DNA of 39,247 nucleotides from Candidatus Babelota bacterium (GCA_018817025.1 JAHIUU010000003.1:80854-120100), one strand, 5' to 3'; numbered from the stretch's first letter, positions 1-8,145 are shown. Notes: generated by a model not told the origin, from the letters alone. Numbers and translations are program-made.

Positions 1-266
1 AAAAGATCGTGAGCTCGTCCCGCTCCTTTTATTTTCCCAATAAAAGGCTTTGTTTTTTTGCTGCAGGCAACCCAAAATTTGTACCAGCTATTTTTGTATT
101 TAGGAATTTCGTAGACGAGAGGGTTGTTTGAGCTTTTATGGCCAACAGCCAAGTGTGATGCGTGTTTGTTTTGATTGTAAGTTTGGAATAGATTCCAGGC
201 TATTTTCGCGGCGCCGCCGCCGACATCGAGTGTATTTACTTGTAAAATATTTAGCTTATTCGCCAT
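1..266 (-). CDS. Glycosyltransferase (GT4-like), N-terminal part only
   Basis: This reading frame starts at an ATG at 266-264 and stays open to the window edge, giving about 88 residues (start MANKLNILQVNTLDVGGGAA). The short beta strand followed by a Gly-Gly-Gly-Ala-Ala loop and an amphipathic helix (residues 6-25) is the typical N-terminus of GT-B fold glycosyltransferases of family GT4, which transfer a sugar from a nucleotide donor to a lipid-linked or growing glycan in the cytoplasm. The start codon lies inside the last codons of the deacetylase gene (11-base overlap), so the two are probably translationally coupled. The catalytic C-terminal half is outside the window, so donor and acceptor cannot be judged. 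Family assignment is by N-terminal motif only. Confidence 0.72.
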   Translation of the reverse strand, partial: MANKLNILQVNTLDVGGGAAKIAWNLFQTYNQNKHASHLAVGHKSSNNPLVYEIPKYKNSWYKFWVACSKKTKPFIGKIKGAGRAHDL

Positions 267-1293
267 TGAACCATTTCTCTACTTGTTTATAAAATGTTTT
301 TCCGTCCCAGTTCCGTACGAGATAGCGTGGAAGCAAAAAAGGATCTGTTCGTTTTGTAACGAGATTTGGGTAGTTTGCCGTTGCAAGAGCATAACCAGTT
401 TTCTTGACCATCGAGGGTAGTTTGGTGCCAATATCGTTGTGGGTTCCAAACGGATAGGAAAAACTATTTACCGGTTTTTTTATAATATTCTCAAGATATT
501 TTTTGCTCTGGGTTATCTCGTAAGATTGTTTTTCTTGTGTTTGTGCGGCGAGATTTGAGTGTGTGACGGTGTGGGATCCGATCTCTATGAACGGTGACCT
601 ACTAAGCTTTATTAGCTCTTCGTGACTTGCTACGTGATAGTTATGGCGGGCTTTGTTTTGTACACGTGCCCACGAAGCGAGTTTTTGTAAGATTATTTCT
701 TTTTTTTCAAAAGAGAGCGGCTTTAGAAGCGTGTGAAGATCAAGATATAGTCTATGGCTGTCGTTTTTTGGTTTTTGGAGGACGTCCCATTTTTGCAAAT
801 GTTGGTTGTGCTTTTTCTGATTAGTAAGGAGCCAGGTGTATTCTTTTTTGTTTATAGAGAGCGATAATTTTTCTGGTAAGGCCGGAGCAAGCAAGATTAT
901 CCGTTCGAGCTCATCCCACCAGAACTCTTTCTTTTTATTGACGTAATGTGTTGAAACAAAAATGGTTGCTGGTATTCGATATTTTTCGAGTAGCGGCTTT
1001 GCATATAAAAGATTGTCGACATAGCCGTCATCGAACGTGATAACAATAGATTTATTGGGTACTTTATTTACTTTTGTTGCTTTCCCTAGGGCTTGTAATG
1101 AGATGGGGTTGTAGTGTTGAGAGATAATTTTTAGATGTTCTTCGAAGTTTCGTGGGGAGGTGCACAGTAGCTGAGGGTCTGTCTTGGGGGCGAAAATTCT
1201 GTGATATGCCAGAATAATAGCCTCATTTTGTGGGAATCTCGCTCTTGCAGCCAGAAAAAGATTCTTAATTTTGTGTGCTCCGGGAATATTCAC
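256..1293 (-). CDS. Polysaccharide deacetylase (NodB-like, CE4)
   Basis: This 345-residue protein has the three NodB-domain motifs in order: TFDDG (86-90), SHTVTH (240-245) and SYPFG (279-283). The Asp pair and the two His residues should form the metal site and catalytic base for removing N-acetyl groups from a sugar chain. About 100 residues separate the first and second motifs, including WWDE at 126-129; such an insert is common in deacetylases of polysaccharide clusters. I see no signal peptide. The start is GTG at 1293 with AAGGG seven bases upstream; that ribosome site lies inside a small hairpin (1300-1320). Its neighbours are a methyltransferase 47 bases upstream and a glycosyltransferase overlapping its end. 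It probably deacetylates an amino sugar of the glycan or a precursor. The substrate is unknown. Confidence 0.88.
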   Translation of the reverse strand: MNIPGAHKIKNLFLAARARFPQNEAIILAYHRIFAPKTDPQLLCTSPRNFEEHLKIISQHYNPISLQALGKATKVNKVPNKSIVITFDDGYVDNLLYAKPLLEKYRIPATIFVSTHYVNKKKEFWWDELERIILLAPALPEKLSLSINKKEYTWLLTNQKKHNQHLQKWDVLQKPKNDSHRLYLDLHTLLKPLSFEKKEIILQKLASWARVQNKARHNYHVASHEELIKLSRSPFIEIGSHTVTHSNLAAQTQEKQSYEITQSKKYLENIIKKPVNSFSYPFGTHNDIGTKLPSMVKKTGYALATANYPNLVTKRTDPFLLPRYLVRNWDGKTFYKQVEKWFNGE

Positions 1294-1299
1294 TTCGTT

Positions 1300-1320
1300 G
1301 CCCTTATGGTTATAACGGGC
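1300..1320 (-). promoter_or_regulatory. Hairpin enclosing the deacetylase ribosome binding site
   Basis: On the minus strand GCCC-G-TTAT, loop AACC, then ATAA-GGGC form an 8-pair stem with one bulged G. The right arm contains the AAGGG Shine-Dalgarno-like sequence of the deacetylase gene, seven bases before its GTG. No T-run follows, so it does not look like a terminator. It could mask the ribosome site. This is based on sequence pairing only. Confidence 0.35.
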
Positions 1321-1340
1321 TTGTTTTTTTTGTGCCGCGT

Positions 1341-2204
1341 TTAATCATCGAAGGATTCTTTTTTTAAAAAAAAAATATTTTCATCAGAAAAGCAAATTTT
1401 TAGGAAACTTGAAATTTTTTTGTAAAAAGTCCAGGACGATGTTGGGGTAAATGTTTCATTTGGGGAGAAAACACATTGTTGATGATTTAGTTTGGTGTGG
1501 GAGGGTATGAACTCCCATTTCTTGAGGAACCATTTAAAAGTAAGTTTCCTTATTATGGCTCCGGCAAAGTAGACTGTTCTTCTTAATGTTCGTTTTAACG
1601 AGGTTGTTATTTCTCGAATGAATCTAAACTTCATACTTGGCAGTGGGAAGCCTTCATAATGAATGAGTTTCAGGTTGTTTCTTTTAAATAACTTAAAGAA
1701 TTTAGATGGGAAGGGTGCTCGGTCTATCGGTTGGGAGCTGGTATGGACCTTTAGGATCTGCAACAGTCTCCATTGCCAGCAGTCGGAAGATATTATTGCC
1801 GATCCTCCTGGCTTAAGGATTCTGTGTACTTCTTTTACGAATTGATTAGGATCTAGAACGTGTTCTATTACGGCTAGTGAAATAACAATATCGAATGTAT
1901 TGTTTTCGAATGGTAGAGTTTTGTTTTGAGGAGATACAAATTTTAGGGAAGTATGCGACGGAACTTTATTTCGAGCTCGCTTTAGACGCTCATGTGAAAC
2001 TTCGATTCCGGTTAAATTTGTAAACCCAAGTGAGTGCAATAGTGATAGACCGGTTCCTTCTCCGCAGCCGAGATCTAAGAGAGTGCTTTTTTTGCTTTTG
2101 TTTTTTAGATAACGCAATGCTTTTGAGTATCGAATTGGTCTCATTGGATCATCATCGATGAATTGCGCGGCTATGTCCCATTTAATTGTTAGTTGTTCTT
2201 TCAT
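1341..2204 (-). CDS. Class I SAM-dependent methyltransferase
   Basis: This 287-residue protein carries the SAM-binding motif I LLDLGCGEGTG at about 42-52, an acidic residue at the end of strand 2 (TGIEVSHERL), and the motif DIVISLAVIEHV followed by HRILKPGG. Together these are the Methyltransf_11 pattern found in small-molecule and glycan methyltransferases. The last ~120 residues are basic and Phe/Trp-rich without a recognisable domain. The ATG at 2204 has AAGGA nine bases upstream and lies 11 bases after the stop of the preceding gene. From context it probably methylates a sugar of the surface glycan, perhaps a terminal residue. The substrate cannot be read from the sequence. Confidence 0.8.
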   Translation of the reverse strand: MKEQLTIKWDIAAQFIDDDPMRPIRYSKALRYLKNKSKKSTLLDLGCGEGTGLSLLHSLGFTNLTGIEVSHERLKRARNKVPSHTSLKFVSPQNKTLPFENNTFDIVISLAVIEHVLDPNQFVKEVHRILKPGGSAIISSDCWQWRLLQILKVHTSSQPIDRAPFPSKFFKLFKRNNLKLIHYEGFPLPSMKFRFIREITTSLKRTLRRTVYFAGAIIRKLTFKWFLKKWEFIPSHTKLNHQQCVFSPNETFTPTSSWTFYKKISSFLKICFSDENIFFLKKESFDD

Positions 2205-2215
2205 GATTTAGTTCC

Positions 2216-3028
2216 TTACAGTATGTCGACCAACTGTTTTTGTGGAAACTCTTGTAACCATGAATCTTGCGAAAGATTAATGATTTTTATATTGTTTTTA
2301 TCCGCTATTTTTTTATAAAACCTGTACTGAGTAAAAACTCTTTTGTAGCACTCTAAGGTTTCTAGAATGCTTTCCCAATCGTCACTTTTGGTTTCAAACT
2401 TGCGAATATCTTTCTCTGCCGGATAAAAATTTGTTACCGGTTTTCCATAGTCTCGTAATACGGTGTGATCGCAACCTAGTAAGTAAATTTCGTTATATCC
2501 CATATAAATTAAAACAGGCAAAATCATAAGAGGGCCTGTTTGAGGGGTCATAATTGATTTTCTAAGATTGATTTTGTTTTCATCGCAACAGCTGGGGCCA
2601 AGATATAAATAAAAAACCTCTCTTTTCGGAAATAAATTGAATTTTTTCACAATGTCGTGTGTAGTGTGTCCTAAACATATTTTTGTTGTATGTGGTAGTG
2701 TATTATCTGCTAATTTAAGCCATTCGACGTAACTGTCTAATGTGACTGGCTTGTGATATGGAGCGAAGAAGTGAATTTTTGGGTTAATTTTTTTTATATC
2801 ATTGTGCAGAAAGAAGTTGCTTACGCTAAAGCAGTTTTCATTTTTTAAAAGACGAAGGTTTTCTTGTTTTAAGCTTGGTCCAGTTGCAAATAAAAAAGCT
2901 CTTTTTCCATGGCCAACGCCTTTAAGAGATCGATTGTTTTGTACCAGGTTTTTCCAGTCTATTTCATGTTTGTTTTGGTTTGTTTGTTTGAGTGCTAATA
3001 ATCGTTGGAAGAATGTGCTTAAATTCAT
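2216..3028 (-). CDS. GT42/DUF115-like protein, putative nonulosonate (sialic acid) transferase
   Basis: This is about 270 residues from ATG 3028, which has GGAGT nine bases upstream; the longer start at 3088 lacks a ribosome site and would overlap the upstream gene by 125 bases instead of 65. Visible landmarks, in order: FATGPSLK (47-54), SVSNFF (68-73), then TGPLMILPVLIYMGYNEIYLLGCDHT (164-189, quoted here as separate blocks TGPL, GYNEIYLLGCD) and a late NIKIINL strand. The same order (GNGPSLK, CNQF, TSGVYM, GYKEIYLSGID, late hydrophobic strand) is remembered from Campylobacter CstI/CstII sialyltransferases (GT42); related patterns occur in DUF115/MAF proteins. The position directly after neuB, neuA and another candidate sialyltransferase supports a CMP-nonulosonate donor. 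The catalytic His of CstII is not obvious. The function is inferred. Confidence 0.5.
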   Translation of the reverse strand: MNLSTFFQRLLALKQTNQNKHEIDWKNLVQNNRSLKGVGHGKRAFLFATGPSLKQENLRLLKNENCFSVSNFFLHNDIKKINPKIHFFAPYHKPVTLDSYVEWLKLADNTLPHTTKICLGHTTHDIVKKFNLFPKREVFYLYLGPSCCDENKINLRKSIMTPQTGPLMILPVLIYMGYNEIYLLGCDHTVLRDYGKPVTNFYPAEKDIRKFETKSDDWESILETLECYKRVFTQYRFYKKIADKNNIKIINLSQDSWLQEFPQKQLVDIL

Positions 3029-4262
3029 TTTGTAATACTCCGTGAAATGTTTTTTCCAGCCATGAATGATCAGGAAAAGTGGCATCAAATGTTTGTGTTG
3101 TATAGTTGATAAACCATGGATGGTAGCTGTAAGTTTTTATATTAGGATAAAGTTTTTTGCTATAAAAAAGGCCGCTTGAATAATCGCCTATAAGAACGAC
3201 TGGTTTGATTGTATCGAGATAGAATTCTGTGGGAAGGTTTTCCTTAGAAAGATCGGATAAAAAAAGTAAATAATATTCTTTTTTAAGTTGTGAGAAATTG
3301 TTAAAACCTTCTTTGTTGAATTCTTCATGGAAAAGTCTGCTTTTAAAGATAAGAGTTTTGATTTGATTTTGCCTGAATATCTTTGAGTAGCTGTTTATTA
3401 GGTGTTTTTCAAATGCTTGAAAGAATAATAGATGATCATTTGGGTTTTTTGCCCATGGCTTAATGTTATGAAGTAAGATAACGGCAGAAGCTCCTGAAAT
3501 GTTTTTTTGTAAAAGAGAAAGATTAAACTGTTTATTTACGATAGAAAGCGCTTTGTGAATAAAGCTTAATTTTATAGATTTTATAGAGTTTTCGTATGCG
3601 GGAGTTGTTTTCTTTCGTTCTTCACCAAGAAGAGAAATGTAAGAATCGAATTCATAATTTAGATAGGAGAAATTAAAGTATGCTAGGTGGTTGTAGATCC
3701 ACCAGTATATTTTACGGTTTGTTTTCTTGGGGAGGGAGAGGTTTTTTGGGAAAAGGGGTTCGGGAGTGTTTATGCATGTATCTGATAAGCCGTGCTCAAA
3801 TTTTGAGAACTCTGCACGGGGGCAAAGGTAGCGAAAGAAAGAACCAAAACCGCTTGTTCCTCTCCAAACTTGTTGAATATTTTGCATCGAAATATTTTTT
3901 GTTTTAAGAGCGGTTTTTATTTTATGAAGATAAAGCTTTTTCAGCTTTCTTTCTTGGTTGAGTTTGTAAAAAGAAAAGGGAGTAAGACTAAAGCGGTCGA
4001 TATAATAGCCTGGCTCGGAGCAGGAGATCCATTTTGTTTGGATAGGAGACATGATTCGCTTGCAGTTGTTTTCATAAATTGTTTTTTTACTATCTATTTT
4101 CTTAGAATATGAATCGTCATAATCGATTGTGCAGTAGAAAGATACTATTTCATAGTTGTCGTCTTTGTCGAGGTTGTTTTGTTTCAACCATCCAAGCATG
4201 AAAAGAGCTGTTATTGGGTTGTCAATGAGAAGTATTATAATTTTTTTCTTTTTCTCAAACAT
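2964..4262 (-). CDS. Putative polysialyltransferase-like / GT52-like glycosyltransferase
   Basis: The protein has 432 residues. I recognise no signature with certainty. The features that suggest a bacterial sialyl- or polysialyltransferase are an early Rossmann-like strand (KIIILLIDNPITALFMLGW, 7-25), FEHGLSD at 155-161 resembling the acidic-x-Gly motif of GT38/GT52 enzymes, and near the C-terminus a GDYSSG segment (about 359-364) resembling the Ser/Thr pair motif that binds the CMP phosphate. The usual His-Pro motif is not clear; a YHP occurs near 380. Its ATG overlaps the neuA stop (ATGTTTGA), so it is coupled to CMP-sugar synthesis, which is the best reason for the call. It is soluble, with no clear membrane segment. 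Alternatives include another GT-B transferase such as a glycerophosphotransferase-like family. Confidence 0.45.
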   Translation of the reverse strand: MFEKKKKIIILLIDNPITALFMLGWLKQNNLDKDDNYEIVSFYCTIDYDDSYSKKIDSKKTIYENNCKRIMSPIQTKWISCSEPGYYIDRFSLTPFSFYKLNQERKLKKLYLHKIKTALKTKNISMQNIQQVWRGTSGFGSFFRYLCPRAEFSKFEHGLSDTCINTPEPLFPKNLSLPKKTNRKIYWWIYNHLAYFNFSYLNYEFDSYISLLGEERKKTTPAYENSIKSIKLSFIHKALSIVNKQFNLSLLQKNISGASAVILLHNIKPWAKNPNDHLLFFQAFEKHLINSYSKIFRQNQIKTLIFKSRLFHEEFNKEGFNNFSQLKKEYYLLFLSDLSKENLPTEFYLDTIKPVVLIGDYSSGLFYSKKLYPNIKTYSYHPWFINYTTQTFDATFPDHSWLEKTFHGVLQNEFKHILPTIISTQTNKPKQT

Positions 4263-4932
4263 ATCTGCTCTTTTTTTTTAATAAATTTTCGACGACCGTC
4301 CAATCTGCTGGTTCGTCAATTTCAAAGTATGTTTCTTCTGACATCTCATAAAGCCCAACCCTCCCAGAGATGCGACATTTTGAAGAGATAATAGTCTGTC
4401 TGGATGATAGATAAAACGCACCGTTTTCTACGAAAAAACCATCAAATTCTTGTCTTCGAGGCCTGTTCGCAGGCTCATAGTTTTTAGGTTTTCCTATCCC
4501 GCTTGATTCTTCCCAAATAAAGCGCTTTTGTTTTACCACAGATAGCAGAGAATCGAAGTCGTTCTTTTGATATTTTTTCCAAGCGTTTGACAGATCGTTT
4601 TCGGTAAGAAGTGGGGAGGTTGCCTGGATAAAAAAAACATGCTCGAATTGATAGTTATCACAAAATTCAAGAAGAGCTGATTCAGATGAAGCTGTATCAG
4701 TCGCTGTTTTCAAAGAACGTGAAATAATAGAGACTTTTTTATTGTTTATTTTTTCAACGCAGGACTTTATTTTTTTACAATCAGTGGAAACGTAAACATG
4801 GTTTATGCAGGAAGTTTTTAGTGCCGCCTCAATGGCCCAAAATATTAGAGGTTTACCTGCTAGCAGCTTTATATTTTTTAGAGGAATAGACTTACTTCCC
4901 CCTCGTGCAGGAATAAAAGCAACGAGGTTCAT
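4255..4932 (-). CDS. neuA: CMP-N-acylneuraminate (nonulosonate) cytidylyltransferase
   Basis: This enzyme activates a nonulosonic acid with CTP to give the CMP-sugar donor. The N-terminus shows the CTP-binding loop IPARGGSK (7-14), then the KNIKLLAGKPLIFWAI segment, VYVSTD, the SES region and FIQATSPLLTENDL, all typical of the acylneuraminate cytidylyltransferase family; its ~225 residues match the single-domain type. I chose ATG 4932 because its ATGA overlaps the neuB stop and the protein then begins directly at the first strand; ATG 4947 would add five residues (MDQSF) and is possible. The following gene overlaps its stop by eight bases. The exact nonulosonate (Neu5Ac, legionaminate, pseudaminate) cannot be told; no Leg or Pse pathway genes are visible. 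Confidence 0.9.
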   Translation of the reverse strand: MNLVAFIPARGGSKSIPLKNIKLLAGKPLIFWAIEAALKTSCINHVYVSTDCKKIKSCVEKINNKKVSIISRSLKTATDTASSESALLEFCDNYQFEHVFFIQATSPLLTENDLSNAWKKYQKNDFDSLLSVVKQKRFIWEESSGIGKPKNYEPANRPRRQEFDGFFVENGAFYLSSRQTIISSKCRISGRVGLYEMSEETYFEIDEPADWTVVENLLKKKSRYV

Positions 4933-5813
4933 AAATGATTGGTCCATTTCAGTTTTTTGCGTTGTGGTTGTTCGATTTCAAGAAGGTCTGTTTTTTTGTA
5001 CTGGAGAGACTGTTTAACGTTACGAATGTTTCTAACCAATTTTCTTACTCCGTCAGGTTCCAGGGATGCTGCATGATCGGTTCCCTTCCAGGTTCTGTCG
5101 AGGGTAAAATGTCGTTCAATCCATTCTGCTCCGAGGGCCATTGCCGCGATATCTGCTGCAATACCGAGGTGGTGTCCGGAAAAGCCGATAGCTTTGACTT
5201 TTGAGTCGTAAAGCTTTTTTAAGCGCGTTATCTCTAAAAGGCAAATATCGTTAAAGTCTACTGGATATCCAGAAGTACAAGCATAAAGAACTAGGTCTTT
5301 GTTTCGGTTTCTTTTTTCGAAAAACTCAACGATCGTTTCTATTTCATCTTTGCTGGTCATACCGGTTGAAAGATGTATTTCTCCACTATAGTTATTTGTC
5401 AGATAATCAAGCATGTTCCAGTGCATATTTGAAGCGGAAGGAATTTTTATCATTTGTGGGTTGACTGAGGTGATCTCTTTTGCTGAGGTCATGTCCCAAA
5501 CAGAGGTGCTATACATAATGCCAAACTCTTTACACCAGCTATTTAATTGATGGTGTTGATCTATGTCGAACTCAAGAAATTCTCTGTGAGCGCCGTAGGT
5601 TTTTCCATAAGAATTATAGGGGTTGGGGTGGGGCGCATTGTATTGTTCTGTGGGCAAGAGTTCTTTAGGGGTTCTTTTTTGGAATTTGATAACGTCTGCT
5701 TTGCAAAAGGCTGCTGCTGTGATGATCATTTCTTTTGCGATATTCATATCTCCTTTGTGATTACAGCCTACTTCTGCAATGACACGGGGTGCCTGGTTTT
5801 TTGAAGAGATCAT
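4929..5813 (-). CDS. neuB: N-acetylneuraminate (nonulosonate) synthase, short form without SAF domain
   Basis: This enzyme condenses a six-carbon N-acyl sugar (ManNAc or a relative) with phosphoenolpyruvate to make a nine-carbon sialic-acid-type sugar. The TIM-barrel landmarks are clear: IAEVGCNHKGD (12-22), VIKFQ (41-45), YSTSVWD, KIPSASN, STGM, the CTSGYP region, GFSGHHLG and ERHFTLDR. At 294 residues it is about 50 shorter than usual: it stops just after the barrel and lacks the C-terminal SAF (antifreeze-like) domain that normally closes the active site of the partner subunit. The stop is a clean TGA overlapping neuA (ATGA), so this is not an obvious frameshift. ATG 5813 itself overlaps the fcl stop (ATGA) and has AGGA upstream. 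Confidence 0.9.
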   Translation of the reverse strand: MISSKNQAPRVIAEVGCNHKGDMNIAKEMIITAAAFCKADVIKFQKRTPKELLPTEQYNAPHPNPYNSYGKTYGAHREFLEFDIDQHHQLNSWCKEFGIMYSTSVWDMTSAKEITSVNPQMIKIPSASNMHWNMLDYLTNNYSGEIHLSTGMTSKDEIETIVEFFEKRNRNKDLVLYACTSGYPVDFNDICLLEITRLKKLYDSKVKAIGFSGHHLGIAADIAAMALGAEWIERHFTLDRTWKGTDHAASLEPDGVRKLVRNIRNVKQSLQYKKTDLLEIEQPQRKKLKWTNHL

Positions 5814-6916
5814 AGAGAGCGTCCTTTTTGTTTAAAAAGTATTGACGGTTTCTTTGATGGTTGGCTTTGTTGGGATAGGTACCATTCGTAGAGCTTTTTT
5901 ATCCCAAGTTTAAGCTCTATAGAGTGGTTCCATTGTAATTTTTTGAGTCGGTCGACATTCAAAAGTTTTCTCGGGGTTCCGTCTGGTTTGCTTGAATCAT
6001 AGGTGGTTGCGCCGGTAAATATGACTGTCGCCTGTATGAGTTGCGCCAAATTTTTGATTGTAATATCTTGGCCTGTGCCTATGTTAACGAATGGTCCAAT
6101 GTCTTTATGATTATAATTTTGCATAAGAAAGACGGTTGCTTGTGCAAGGTCGTCGACATATAAAAACTCACGATATGGCGCTCCTGTTCCCCATAACATT
6201 ACGTGATTTTTTGTAATGCCATATGACTCTAAAATGTGTGCGATTTCACTTGATGATTTTGGAACAAGATATTTTCCACCAATCTTATACGCATCAAAAT
6301 CTTTTTTGATAGCCTCAAAATCTTCTTGCCCAAGTAGTTTTGCTAAATGAAACTTTCGAATCAGTGTTGGTAGTACATGGGCCGTTTCGAGGTCAAAATT
6401 ATCATTAGGGCCGTATAGGTTGGTTGGCATGACGGAAATAAAATTTGTATTGTATTGTTCGTTATAATACTGGCATAACTTGATCGCTACAATTTTTGCA
6501 ATAGCATACGGTTCATTCGTTGGCTCGAGCTCTCCAGTTAGAAGATACTCTTCTTTTAGTGGCTGGGGCGCGAGTTTGGGATAAATACAAGAAGATCCAA
6601 GATTGAGAAGCTTTTTTACTTTATATTTATACGATGCGTGAATAACGTTTGTTGCGATTGCGAGATTGTCGTAAATAAACTCTGCTTTGTAGGTGTTATT
6701 TGCATAAATCCCACCTACCTTTGCGGCAGCAAGAAAGACATAGTCTGGCTGCTCTTTGGCGAAGAAAGCGTTTACATCACTTTGATTTCGTAAGTCTAGC
6801 TCAAAAAAAGTGCGTGTTATTATATTGCTATAGCCTGATTTAGTTAATTGTCTGATAAGAGCCGATCCGACGAGTCCGTTATGTCCTGCGACGTAGATTT
6901 TTGAGTTTGATCTCAT
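5810..6916 (-). CDS. fcl: GDP-L-fucose synthase
   Basis: This enzyme epimerises and reduces GDP-4-keto-6-deoxy-D-mannose to GDP-L-fucose with NADPH. It has the Rossmann motif GHNGLVG (11-17), the SSCIYP segment (108-113) with Ser109 and catalytic Cys110, and the YAIAK pair Tyr137/Lys141, all diagnostic for the family, as is AAAKVGGI near 63-70. At 368 residues it exceeds the usual ~320, through an insert of about 37 residues near 196-235 (between RKFHLAKL and MLWGTGAPYREF) and a longer tail. Inserts here occur in other homologs. The ATG at 6916 has GGAG about nine bases upstream. It completes the pathway begun by manC and gmd in this window. Confidence 0.95.
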   Translation of the reverse strand: MRSNSKIYVAGHNGLVGSALIRQLTKSGYSNIITRTFFELDLRNQSDVNAFFAKEQPDYVFLAAAKVGGIYANNTYKAEFIYDNLAIATNVIHASYKYKVKKLLNLGSSCIYPKLAPQPLKEEYLLTGELEPTNEPYAIAKIVAIKLCQYYNEQYNTNFISVMPTNLYGPNDNFDLETAHVLPTLIRKFHLAKLLGQEDFEAIKKDFDAYKIGGKYLVPKSSSEIAHILESYGITKNHVMLWGTGAPYREFLYVDDLAQATVFLMQNYNHKDIGPFVNIGTGQDITIKNLAQLIQATVIFTGATTYDSSKPDGTPRKLLNVDRLKKLQWNHSIELKLGIKKLYEWYLSQQSQPSKKPSILFKQKGRSL

Positions 6917-6956
6917 TAGACTCTCTCCACATTATTGTTTGGTACGTAGATAATTG

Positions 6957-8144
6957 TTATATAATTTTTTCTGCTTTGCAAGATTGTGGGTGCAAAAATT
7001 GTTGTAAGTTTTCGGTAAGTTTTTCGGTGAAATTTTGGCGGGAGTAAAGCATAATTGCTTGTTTTTGGCACTCGATAATTTGTTTTGTGAGCAGTTTGGT
7101 ATCCATTGAGTGTATTTTAAAAATGGCATCGGTAATTTCTTGGTGAGAGCAGGTGTCAAGGTAGATGCCGGCCCCCTCAGGAAGTGTTACCCCAGTATCT
7201 CTACTGACAATAGGAAAGAGTCCTGCCTGTAAGCAGGTCGCGCATGCGGGAGAGGTTCCCTCGCTGCAGGACGGAGCAATAAAACAAAAAGTATCTTTCA
7301 ATATATTAATAAACGAGTTGCTGCTTGGTGCCAGGGAGCCGTGCAAGCGAATATTTTGACTGTTATTTATTTTTTTGCCGTATGCATTAAAAAAGTCTTT
7401 TTCGTACTGAATATTTCCTACAATATTTAAAATCAAATTCTTATGTTGTGCGAAAATATCTATCAAAAGATCAAGGCCCTTGTGAATGGCTCCGCTACCG
7501 AAGAACCACAAGAACTCACGCTTTTTTGGGACATAGTTTTCTTTTTTCTTATACGAGAGTCTGGAGGCGGTTACTGGTATAAGAAAAATTTTGTTGTGGT
7601 ATTGCGATGGATATGTTCTAAGTGTGTGTGCGTTGCCGAGAAGGGTGCAGAAATCAGCTAATTTGAGTGAGCGTTCGGCTAGTTCAACGTTAGGAACGAG
7701 TCTTTTGGGTGTATATAGTTTTTTAGTTCTCTGCTCAAAGTTTCGTATTCGATTTATTTCAGCTTGATTTTGATAGCGAGGGTGGCTTCCGGTGAGATGA
7801 AGGATTTTTACTGTGTTTTGATCAATAAAAGGGGCTATTCGTTGTAGGTTTGTGTAAATGTCAAATACGACGTTATATTTGATTTGAGGCAAAAACCAAT
7901 TGTTTGAGTAGTCTATCGTGTCAACAATATAGCCCAGCTTATTAAACACTTTTACAATTTCTTTGCTCTCCCAACAGTGTGTGTGTCCGTCAAAGAAAGA
8001 GGAAGAGTCTTTCTTAAGAATCGATGCTGCAATATAACTAACAAGTGTTCGACCACGAATGGTTTTATGGTGTGGGGTAGTTGTGATGGGAATAGGCAGT
8101 TGGCGAAAGATGCGTCGCTTGATTTTTCTTAAGATGGTTTTCAT
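6957..8144 (-). CDS. Glycosyltransferase, GT4-like
   Basis: This 395-residue protein has the C-terminal half of a GT-B enzyme: a central WFFGSGAIHKGLDLLID segment, IVGN, and the donor-site region APSCSEGTSPACATCLQAGLFPIVS, in which the Glu of SEG takes the place of the usual EGFG/E motif. The N-terminal ~45 residues are very basic and hydrophilic, followed by a less conserved acceptor-side domain. It starts one base after the flippase stop (ATG 8144) and is followed 40 bases later by fcl. Sitting between the flippase and fucose synthase, it could be a fucosyl- or mannosyltransferase, but this is context only. Confidence 0.72.
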   Translation of the reverse strand: MKTILRKIKRRIFRQLPIPITTTPHHKTIRGRTLVSYIAASILKKDSSSFFDGHTHCWESKEIVKVFNKLGYIVDTIDYSNNWFLPQIKYNVVFDIYTNLQRIAPFIDQNTVKILHLTGSHPRYQNQAEINRIRNFEQRTKKLYTPKRLVPNVELAERSLKLADFCTLLGNAHTLRTYPSQYHNKIFLIPVTASRLSYKKKENYVPKKREFLWFFGSGAIHKGLDLLIDIFAQHKNLILNIVGNIQYEKDFFNAYGKKINNSQNIRLHGSLAPSSNSFINILKDTFCFIAPSCSEGTSPACATCLQAGLFPIVSRDTGVTLPEGAGIYLDTCSHQEITDAIFKIHSMDTKLLTKQIIECQKQAIMLYSRQNFTEKLTENLQQFLHPQSCKAEKII

Positions 8145-8145
8145 G

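Noticed and set aside
6932-7159. 75-codon minus-strand frame near the end of the GT4 gene
   Set aside because: It overlaps the glycosyltransferase in another frame and has no ribosome site or motif.
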